Below are positions 7,191 to 13,765 of a DNA stretch of 29,258 nt, piece by piece. Below the pieces are notes generated by a model. It made no database searches. It saw nothing but the letters and a program-made list of their open reading frames with translations, and was not told where the DNA came from. The stretch's first letter is position 1, and the number at the start of each line of letters is the position of its first letter. The position numbers were made by a program, and so were the translations under genes. Source of the DNA: JBPCRW01 sp050996405. GTDB lineage: Bacteria; Acidobacteriota; Blastocatellia; Pyrinomonadales; Pyrinomonadaceae. Location of the stretch: assembly GCA_050996405.1 (NCBI GenBank), contig JBPCRW010000021.1, forward strand, positions 1 to 29,258, written 5' to 3'.

Positions 7191-7284
7191 TATTCACGAA
7201 GTAAACACTTTCAAGTAATAGAATCACCAAGTAAATACTTTCAGTTAATGAAGTCATTACTTGAAAGTATTGTCATAAAATTTC
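7191..7284 (+). repeat. Dispersed ~94-bp repeat, copy 2
   Basis: Second copy of the element at 1648-1741. In this copy the second direct unit reads GTAAATACTTTCAGTTAAT and the inverted unit ATTACTTGAAAGTATTG. The C-to-T change in the direct unit is matched by a G-to-A change in the inverted unit, so pairing between them is kept. It lies 140 bp upstream of the radical SAM gene start. Confidence 0.85.
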
Positions 7285-7423
7285 GCGCTCTTTTATTTTC
7301 AATAAGATAGAAAAATGTTATTGATAACACTTTTAGTTAAACGGACAGTTATAGTTATAATCCTTAACTCAACGTGATATGATTTTATTCTAGCTCAACG
7401 CGCGCGGTAGAATTGTAGAATTT

Positions 7424-8905
7424 ATGAAAGTTTTATTCATTTATCCCGAATTTCCCGATACCTATTGGAGTTTCAGACACGCGCTCGCCTTTGAAGGCAA
7501 GCGTTCCGCATTCCCGCCTTTGGGGCTGCTGACCATCTCCGCCATGCTGCCCGAAAATTGGGAAAAACGGCTGGTCGATATGAATATCGAGCCGCTCGCC
7601 GAAACGGATTTGGATTGGGCGGACATAGTTTTTTTGAGCGCGATGCTTGTCCAGAAAGATTCCCTGCTGGATGTTATTAAAAAATGTAAAGGGCGCGGAA
7701 AGCGTGTGGTCGTCGGCGGACCTTTTGTTTCCACCGCGCGCGAAGATTTAGCGGCAGACCACATTTTTATAGGCGAAGCCGAACACACCCTGCCGGAATT
7801 TCTGCGCGATTTTGAACTCGGCATTCCGCAAAAAATTTATCGCGTCGCCGAAAAGCCGGATTTAACCGCCACGCCGGTTCCAGATTTTAAATTAGCGAAA
7901 CTCGACCGCTACAGCGCGATGTCTGTGCAGTATTCGCGCGGCTGCCCGTTTCAATGCGAGTTTTGCGATATCATCGAAATTTACGGGCGCGTTCCGCGAA
8001 CCAAATCAAACGTGCGGATGCTTGCCGAATTGGACGCGCTTTATGCGGCGGGCTGGCGCGGGATGGTTTTTATAGTGGACGACAATTTTATAGGCAACAA
8101 GCGCAATGTCAGAAAGTTTTTACCGGAACTGGTCGAATGGTCGAAACGCAGCGGTTTCCCGTTTTCCTTTATCACCGAAGCGAGCGTCAACTTAGCGGAA
8201 GACGACCGATTGCTCGAAATGATGCGGGAGGCGGGCTTTCGCCGCGTTTTTCTCGGCATCGAAACGCCGGTCGAAGAAAGTCTCAAGGAAGCAAACAAAG
8301 GACAGAATACGCGGCGCGATTTGCTCGAATCCGTGCGGAAAATTCAATCTTACGGGATGGAAGTAATGGCGGGTTTCATTGTCGGTTTTGACAACGACCC
8401 GGAGGATATTTTCGAGCGGCAAATCCAATTTATACGCGAGAGCGCGATTCCGCTGGCGATGGTCGGATTATTAACCGCTCTGCCCGATACGCAGCTCTGG
8501 CGGCGGCTCGAAAAAGAAGGCAGGCTGCTGCAGGAAAGTTCCGGCAACAATACGGATTGCTCTCTGAATTTTATTCCAAAAATGGACGCGCCGCGTTTAA
8601 TCGAAGGCTATAAACAGATTTTACGGACGATTTACGGTTCGCGCGAGTATTACGAACGGGCTTTGAATTGTCTGGGTCGAATTGTCCAGGACGCGCCCGC
8701 CCCGCGCCGCGCCGGATTGACGGGCGAGGCGGCATCGCTTGTCCGCGTCGTTTTGAAACTCGGAATTATTGACGGCGAACGGTTGGAATTTTGGCGGTTT
8801 ATGCGCCGCGCCGTCACAGAACACCGCAGTTACCTGGCGCAGGCGGTGACGCTCGCGGCGATGGGCTATCATTTTCGCAGATTGACGGAAGATTACTGCC
8901 AATGA
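7424..8905 (+). CDS. B12-binding domain radical SAM protein (DUF4070-type)
   Basis: A 493-aa class B radical SAM enzyme. The N-terminal ~140 residues form a cobalamin-binding Rossmann domain (MKVLFIYPEFP; VVVGGPFVS; IGEAEHTLPEF). The radical SAM motif is C174-x3-C178-x2-C181 (SRGCPFQCEFC), followed by VDDNFIGN and EASVNLAEDD and by a C-terminal helical region of the DUF4070 type. Such proteins use SAM plus cobalamin, often to methylate unactivated carbon; relatives act on lipids, hopanoids and natural products. The substrate here is unknown. The stop overlaps the start of the next gene (ATGA at 8902-8905), so the pair is translationally coupled. It begins a new transcription unit after the arsS terminator. 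Confidence 0.88.
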   Translation: MKVLFIYPEFPDTYWSFRHALAFEGKRSAFPPLGLLTISAMLPENWEKRLVDMNIEPLAETDLDWADIVFLSAMLVQKDSLLDVIKKCKGRGKRVVVGGPFVSTAREDLAADHIFIGEAEHTLPEFLRDFELGIPQKIYRVAEKPDLTATPVPDFKLAKLDRYSAMSVQYSRGCPFQCEFCDIIEIYGRVPRTKSNVRMLAELDALYAAGWRGMVFIVDDNFIGNKRNVRKFLPELVEWSKRSGFPFSFITEASVNLAEDDRLLEMMREAGFRRVFLGIETPVEESLKEANKGQNTRRDLLESVRKIQSYGMEVMAGFIVGFDNDPEDIFERQIQFIRESAIPLAMVGLLTALPDTQLWRRLEKEGRLLQESSGNNTDCSLNFIPKMDAPRLIEGYKQILRTIYGSREYYERALNCLGRIVQDAPAPRRAGLTGEAASLVRVVLKLGIIDGERLEFWRFMRRAVTEHRSYLAQAVTLAAMGYHFRRLTEDYCQ

Positions 8906-10227
8906 CGACTGTAAATCAGCCAACAGCACTCATTCGGGAAAAAGCCTTCGCGCTCGAAGGCGCGGCGGATGAAATTCTCGCGCTGGTCGGCGACGCGCGT
9001 TTTGTTTTAATCGGCGAAGCCTCGCACGGCACGCACGAATTCTATAAATATCGCGCCGAAATCACGAAAAGATTGATTGCGGAAAAAAAATTTTCGGCGG
9101 TCGCCGTCGAAGCCGATTTTCCAGACGCTTATCGCGTCAATCGTTTTGCGCGCGGCGCGGGGCGCGATAAAACGGCGGAAGAATCATTAACGGATTTTCA
9201 GAGATTTCCGCTCTGGATGTGGCGCAATCTGGACGTTTTGGATTTTGTCCTTTGGCTGCGGGCGCATAACGATAAACTGGGCGTAAACGAGCGCGTCGGC
9301 TTTTACGGCATCGATTTATACAGCCTGCATTCTTCGATTCAAGCCGTTTTAAATTATCTGGACAAAACCGACCCGGAAGCCGCGAGCCGAGCGCGTTATC
9401 GTTATTCTTGCTTCGACCACTACGGCGAAGACGCGCAGCGTTACGGCTATGCGGCGAGTTTCGATTTGTCGAAATCATGCGAAACGGAAGTCATACGCCA
9501 ACTGACCGATTTGCGGAAACGCGCTTACGATTATATGAACCGCGACGGTTTTGTCGCCCGCGACGAATATTTTTACGCCGAGCAAAACGCGCGGCTCGTT
9601 AAAAATGCCGAAGAATATTACCGCGAGATGTTTCACGGGCGCGTGTCGAGTTGGAATTTGCGCGACCGCCATATGACTGAAACTTTGATTGCTTTAGCGG
9701 CACATCTGGAAACGCAGAATCTGCCGCCGAAAATCGTCGTCTGGGCGCATAATTCTCATTTGGGCGATGCCCGCGCGACCGATATGAGCAGGAGCGGCGA
9801 ATGGAATGTCGGACAGCTTATCCGCGAAAAATACAAAAACGAAACCGTCAATATCGGTTTTACAACGTATACCGGAACGGTCACGGCAGCGTCGAATTGG
9901 GATGAACCGGCGCGGCTTAAAAAAGTTCGGGAAGGAATGAAGGATTCGTATGAAAATCTCTTTCACCAAACCGGACTGCCGCGATTTTTTCTGAATCTGC
10001 GCGACGAAGAAATTAAAAACGCTTTGAGCGAGCCGCTTTTAGAACGCGCCATCGGCGTGATTTATCGCCCCGAAACCGAGCGCGCCAGTCATTATTTTTA
10101 CGCCAATCTGCCAAGCCAATTCGACGGCGTGATTCACTTTGACGAAACCCGCGCCGTCGAGCCTCTGGACCGCGTTTCAAGCCGGACTCACGAAGACGCG
10201 CCCGAAACTTTCCCCGAAGGAGTTTAA
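8902..10227 (+). CDS. Erythromycin esterase (EreA/EreB-like) family protein
   Basis: A 441-aa protein when started at the coupled ATG at 8902 (MTTVNQPTALIREKAFALEG); the longer frame upstream is inside the radical SAM gene. The family's active-site blocks are present: GEASHGTHEFYKYR (E39, H42, E46, R51), VEADFPDAYRVN and WAHNSHLGDAR. PF05139 includes EreA/EreB macrolide esterases but most environmental members have no known substrate and sit in biosynthetic or stress gene sets. No signal peptide. Coupling to the B12 radical SAM enzyme suggests both act on the same metabolite. I would not infer macrolide resistance from this sequence. Confidence 0.88.
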   Translation: MTTVNQPTALIREKAFALEGAADEILALVGDARFVLIGEASHGTHEFYKYRAEITKRLIAEKKFSAVAVEADFPDAYRVNRFARGAGRDKTAEESLTDFQRFPLWMWRNLDVLDFVLWLRAHNDKLGVNERVGFYGIDLYSLHSSIQAVLNYLDKTDPEAASRARYRYSCFDHYGEDAQRYGYAASFDLSKSCETEVIRQLTDLRKRAYDYMNRDGFVARDEYFYAEQNARLVKNAEEYYREMFHGRVSSWNLRDRHMTETLIALAAHLETQNLPPKIVVWAHNSHLGDARATDMSRSGEWNVGQLIREKYKNETVNIGFTTYTGTVTAASNWDEPARLKKVREGMKDSYENLFHQTGLPRFFLNLRDEEIKNALSEPLLERAIGVIYRPETERASHYFYANLPSQFDGVIHFDETRAVEPLDRVSSRTHEDAPETFPEGV

Positions 10228-10338
10228 TAATTTATGAGAACTTTAACGCCTCGCAGCCTTTATACTTTTGACACATCGTTCTTTAAAAGATAAAATTTCC
10301 CTTTTGTTATTCTTGCCCGAATAATATCTATCTCGACT

Positions 10339-10345
10339 AAAGGAG
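10339..10345 (+). promoter_or_regulatory. Ribosome binding site that supports a TTG start for metK
   Basis: AAAGGAG lies nine bases before the TTG at 10355. No in-frame ATG is placed well for the conserved N-terminus (SNANFLFTSESVTEGHPDK), so TTG is the start. Confidence 0.75.
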
Positions 10346-10354
10346 TTTTTACAA

Positions 10355-11521
10355 TTGAGCAACGCAAATTTTTTATTTACTTCGGAATCGGTGACCGAAG
10401 GTCATCCAGACAAAATCGCCGACCAGATTTCGGATGCCGTTTTGGATGCGATTCTGGAGCAGGACCCAAACGGCAGAGTGGCTTGTGAAACATTGGTGAC
10501 GACCGGTTTAGCCGTCATTGCCGGTGAAATTACGACCAACGCCAGAGTGAATTACAAACAAATCGTTCGTGACACGATTAACGATATTGGCTATAACAAC
10601 GCCAGTTACGGCTATGACTGCAACACTTTGAGCGTGATGGACGCGGTCGGCACGCAGTCGCCCGACATCGCGCAGGGCGTGGACACGGGCGGCGCGGGCG
10701 ACCAGGGTTTAATGTTCGGGTTTGCCTGCAACGAAACAAAAGAATTGATGCCGCTCCCGATTCAACTGGCGCATAATTTAACCAAGTCACTTTCCGACGC
10801 GCGCCGCAGCGGCGAACTTCCCTACCTGCGCCCTGACGGAAAATCGCAGGTCACGATTGAATACCGCGACGGTCTGCCGTTTCGCGTCGAAGCCGTCGTT
10901 ATCTCGACGCAGCACGCCGACGAAGTAACGACTGAACAACTTCGCGCGGACATTCTGGAAAAAGTTATCAAGAAAACTGTTCCGGCGGAACTTTTGGACG
11001 AAAACACAAAATATCACATCAACCCGACCGGACGTTTCGTCATCGGCGGTCCGATGGGCGATGCCGGTTTAACGGGACGCAAAATTATTGTTGATACTTA
11101 CGGCGGCTATGCTCCGCACGGCGGCGGAGCATTCAGCGGCAAAGACCCGACGAAGGTTGACCGCTCGGCGGCTTATATGGCGCGTTATATCGCAAAAAAT
11201 ATTGTTGCGGCGGGCTTGGCAGATAAATGCACCGTCCAGCTTGCCTACGCCATTGGTGTCGCCGAACCCGTCTCGGTTTTGGTGGAGACGCACGGCACGG
11301 GCAAAGTTGACGAAGGCAGATTGTCGGAACTCGTCCGCAAGCATTTTCAATTGAACCCGAAAGGCATTATCGAAACTCTGGATTTGCGGAAACCGATTTT
11401 CAAGGAAACCGCCAAGTTCGGACATTTCGGACGCGACGGATTTTCGTGGGAAAAAACCGACAAGGCAGAGATTTTGCGAACCGAAGCCGAATCGAACGGC
11501 GCGGCGACGGCTTCGAGCTAA
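10355..11521 (+). CDS. metK: S-adenosylmethionine synthetase
   Basis: A 388-aa protein of normal length for MetK, which makes SAM from methionine and ATP in the cytoplasm. Visible motifs: ESVTEGHPDKIADQISDA with the catalytic His17 and Asp19, GAGDQGLMFGFACNET around residues 113-128 (nucleotide and methionine site), and GGGAFSGKDPTKVDRSAAY, the phosphate-binding glycine-rich loop. Translation starts at TTG behind a strong Shine-Dalgarno. It is followed by ahcY in the same direction, with a hairpin in the 111-bp gap. Together they make SAM and remove SAH for the methylation and radical SAM enzymes in the cell. I looked for SAM or SAH riboswitch structure upstream of either gene and did not see one. 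Confidence 0.97.
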   Translation: MSNANFLFTSESVTEGHPDKIADQISDAVLDAILEQDPNGRVACETLVTTGLAVIAGEITTNARVNYKQIVRDTINDIGYNNASYGYDCNTLSVMDAVGTQSPDIAQGVDTGGAGDQGLMFGFACNETKELMPLPIQLAHNLTKSLSDARRSGELPYLRPDGKSQVTIEYRDGLPFRVEAVVISTQHADEVTTEQLRADILEKVIKKTVPAELLDENTKYHINPTGRFVIGGPMGDAGLTGRKIIVDTYGGYAPHGGGAFSGKDPTKVDRSAAYMARYIAKNIVAAGLADKCTVQLAYAIGVAEPVSVLVETHGTGKVDEGRLSELVRKHFQLNPKGIIETLDLRKPIFKETAKFGHFGRDGFSWEKTDKAEILRTEAESNGAATASS

Positions 11522-11536
11522 TTTTTAAGGGATTTT

Positions 11537-11608
11537 ACCGCCGAGACGCGGAGGAGACGCAAAGAGAAAAATAAAATAAAAACCTCTGCGTCTCCGCGTC
11601 TCGGCGGT
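11537..11608. repeat. Long intergenic hairpin between metK and ahcY
   Basis: The outer stem pairs ACCGCCGAGACGCGGAG (11537-11553) with CTCCGCGTCTCGGCGGT (11592-11608) perfectly; an inner stem (GACGCAAAGAG against CTCTGCGTC, one mismatch and short bulges) continues it. There is no T tract after it, so read-through into ahcY is possible. Composition resembles the hairpins at 5906-5988 and 12957-13022. Confidence 0.8.
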
Positions 11609-11632
11609 GGCAAATAAAGGAATATTAATTAT

Positions 11633-12910
11633 ATGGCAAAAGAAAGAATTTCAATGGAATACGATATTAAAGACATTAGTCTTGCGCCGCAAGGCAAACA
11701 AAGAATTGAATGGGCAGACCGCGAAATGCCCGTTTTGCGCTTGATTCGTGAGCGTTTCGAGCAGGAAAAACCGCTCGCGGGCATCAAACTTGTCGCCTGC
11801 GCTCATATCACGACCGAAACCGCGAATCTGGCGCGGACGCTGCAAGCGGGCGGCGCGGAATCGGTTTTAATCGCCTCGAATCCGCTTTCGACGCAGGACG
11901 ACGTGGCGGCATCCTTAGTCGCCGATTGGGGCATTCCGGTTTTCGCCATCAAAGGCGAATCAACCGAAACTTATATGCGCCATCTACGCAACGCGCTCGA
12001 AACAAATCCGAATATCATTATTGACGACGGCTCGGACGTGGTGGCGACGATGCTCAAAGAGAAAAAAGAATTGTCGGAAAAAATTATCGGCACGACCGAA
12101 GAAACCACGACCGGCATTGTTCGTCTCGAAGCGATGGCGAAAGCCGGAGTTTTGACTTTTCCGGCAATGGCTGTCAACAACGCGCAAACCAAGCATTTTT
12201 TTGATAATCGCTACGGCACGGGGCAATCAACTTTAGACGGAATTATCCGCGCAACCAATATTTTGCTTGCCGGAAAAAACTTTGTCGTCGTCGGCTACGG
12301 TTGGTGCGGTAAAGGCTGTGCGATGCGCGCGCGCGGGCTTGGCGCAAACGTTATTATTACTGAAATTGACCCGATTAAAGCCATCGAAGGCGTGATGGAC
12401 GGTTTCCGCGTCATGCCGATGTCGGAAGCGGCGAAAATCGGCGATTTCTTTGTCACCGTCACCGGCAATCGTCACGTTATTGACAAAGAACATTTCGAGT
12501 CAATGAAGGACGGCGCGATTGTCGCCAATAGCGGACATTTCGATTTGGAATTAAATCTCGAAGCCTTGCGCGAAATGTCGGACTCGGTTGAAAAACGCCG
12601 CCCGTTTGTCGAAGAATACAGAGGCAAAAACGGCAAAAGCGTGATGGTTCTCGGCGAAGGTCGTCTAATTAATTTGGCGGCGGCGGAAGGTCATCCGGCG
12701 AGCGTCATGGATATGTCGTTTGCTAATCAAGCTCTTTCGGCTGAATATTTAGTCAAGAATCAAGGCAAACTCGAAGGCGGTGTTCACGTTCTGCCTGCGG
12801 AAGTCGATCAGGAAATCGCTTCATTGAAACTTCGCGCGCTCGGCGTTTCGATTGATACGCTGACACCGGAAATGCTCGAATATATGAACAGTTGGGAAAC
12901 CGGCACTTAG
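11633..12910 (+). CDS. ahcY: Adenosylhomocysteinase (SAH hydrolase), short archaeal/Thermotoga-like form
   Basis: A 425-aa enzyme that splits S-adenosylhomocysteine into adenosine and homocysteine, using bound NAD. CAHITTETA (His58) and KHFFDNRYGTGQS (K187, D191) belong to the substrate site. VVVGYGWCGKGCA (residues 218-230) is the NAD-binding glycine motif. NSGHFDLELN and EGHPASVMD follow. The protein ends SWETGT and lacks the KPDHYRY-type C-terminal extension of the longer bacterial/eukaryotic form, so it fits the shorter group seen in archaea and Thermotoga. The ATG at 11633 is used because AAAGGA lies upstream; a second possible start is Met8. A 66-bp palindrome lies downstream. Confidence 0.95.
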   Translation: MAKERISMEYDIKDISLAPQGKQRIEWADREMPVLRLIRERFEQEKPLAGIKLVACAHITTETANLARTLQAGGAESVLIASNPLSTQDDVAASLVADWGIPVFAIKGESTETYMRHLRNALETNPNIIIDDGSDVVATMLKEKKELSEKIIGTTEETTTGIVRLEAMAKAGVLTFPAMAVNNAQTKHFFDNRYGTGQSTLDGIIRATNILLAGKNFVVVGYGWCGKGCAMRARGLGANVIITEIDPIKAIEGVMDGFRVMPMSEAAKIGDFFVTVTGNRHVIDKEHFESMKDGAIVANSGHFDLELNLEALREMSDSVEKRRPFVEEYRGKNGKSVMVLGEGRLINLAAAEGHPASVMDMSFANQALSAEYLVKNQGKLEGGVHVLPAEVDQEIASLKLRALGVSIDTLTPEMLEYMNSWETGT

Positions 12911-12956
12911 ATTTAACGCGAGTTCGGGATAAGAAGAATCTCAACGCAGAGTTTTT

Positions 12957-13022
12957 AAGTAAAAAGGCGCAAAGGCAAAAGGAGAAAATATTTTCTCCTT
13001 TTGCCTTTGCGCCTTTTTACTT
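12957..13022. repeat. 66-bp perfect palindrome after ahcY
   Basis: Two 32-base arms with a central TA: the left arm begins AAGTAAAAAGGCGCAAAGGC (12957-12976), the right ends GCCTTTGCGCCTTTTTACTT (13003-13022), with every base paired. It sits in the gap between ahcY and the convergent propeller remnant, so it could end transcription from both sides. Perfect conservation over this length implies recent origin or active maintenance. Confidence 0.92.
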
Positions 13023-13067
13023 CGCTTTCTTTACCTGCTTTGATCTGTCATGACAATTTATTACGGC

Positions 13068-13095
13068 AGTTCGGCAAGCCAGATGCTGCCGAACT
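13068..13095 (-). terminator. Hairpin at the end of the propeller remnant
   Basis: AGTTCGGCA (13068-13076) pairs with TGCCGAACT (13087-13095) around a 10-base loop. It overlaps the stop codon of the leftward pseudogene, and the complement continues into an A/T-rich stretch. A T-run is weak, so confidence is moderate. Confidence 0.5.
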
Positions 13096-13740
13096 ATCGG
13101 TCGGACTGTGCATACAGTATTTGTTTTTCGTCGGCGGACGCGCTCAAGCCTGAGTAGAAAGTCAACGGCGGTTTGTCGACTGTCACGACGACTCGATTTT
13201 GCTTAGTCGTAAAATCGTAAAACCTGATTTCGTACTCGGCATCTGACGAATTTTGCGTCAGATAGTAAATACCTTGCGGAACTAACGTCCACGAACGCCA
13301 GTAACCGGCATCAGCCAGTTGCGGGACGGGAAATTCTTCGATGCCGTCCGTTCGGATGCTCCAGAGTCCGTTTGCGCCGCCGCCTTTGGAATAAAAAACA
13401 GTGTTTCTGTCGGGAGCGGCGAATGATTGAAACGCTCCGTTTTTAGTCATCTGTAAAGGCTCGTTGCTTCCGTCCGCCGGAATTTTATAAAGCTGATTTT
13501 CGCCGCTCCGGTTAGATTTGAAATAAATCGTTTGACCGTCAGGACTCCACGCCGGTAAAACATTGTGAAACTTGCCGCCGGTCAAACGATTCGGCTCGCC
13601 GCCGTCAGCGGAAATCTCCCACAAGTTCGGTCGCTCGCTCGCTCGTTTTGAAATAAAAAGGATTTTTTTTTCCGTCCGCGCTCCACGCCAGACTGTTAAT
13701 GTAGCTTTCGTCAAAAGTCAGATGACAGGTGATTTAATCT
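13094..13740 (-). pseudogene. Decayed PD40/TolB-like beta-propeller gene, frameshifted and lacking its N-terminus
   Basis: The readable frame encodes the C-terminal part of a beta-propeller: repeated blades such as LWEISADGGEPNRLT, AWSPDGQTIYFKSNRSG and QLYKIPADGSNEPLQMT. Such propellers are common in acidobacteria at the C-terminus of winged-helix regulators or peptidases. The preceding blade (HLTFDESYINSLAWSADGKK) is found in a different frame just upstream, and the two frames meet at a run of nine T on the plus strand (13663-13671). One base more, or two fewer, would join them. The upstream frame meets a stop a few codons earlier, so no regulator or peptidase domain remains. The ATG at 13714 reads out-of-frame residues and is not a true start. 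It lies 26 bp beyond the end of the LptFG gene. Confidence 0.8.
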
Positions 13741-13765
13741 TTTTTGCTACTGAACCCACGCTTTT

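Larger units (their letters stand above)
7014..7423. other. 410-bp gene-free region: terminator, hairpin, repeat copy 2, promoter
   Basis: No credible ORF on either strand. In order: the arsS terminator (7080-7119), a second bulged hairpin that also resembles a Tn3-family end (7119-7154), copy 2 of the ~94-bp repeat (7191-7284), and an A/T-rich stretch leading to the radical SAM gene. A TATAAT box at 7356-7361 is a candidate -10 for that gene, but the hexamer 17 bp upstream (TTAGTT) is a poor -35. Confidence 0.6.

Noticed and set aside
7954..8391. 145-aa plus-strand ORF inside the radical SAM gene
   Set aside because: It overlaps the conserved radical SAM core in another frame and is a shadow of it.
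8791..8901. Longer N-terminus of the esterase-like protein
   Set aside because: It lies within the radical SAM coding region in another frame, while the ATGA overlap at 8902 fits a coupled start.
8902..10227. Macrolide resistance gene
   Set aside because: The protein is in the erythromycin esterase family, but the family is broad and the context (radical SAM partner) gives no support for a resistance role.
10228..10354. SAM riboswitch upstream of metK
   Set aside because: The 127-bp leader is A/T rich and I could not find the paired helices of known SAM or SAH riboswitches there or before ahcY.
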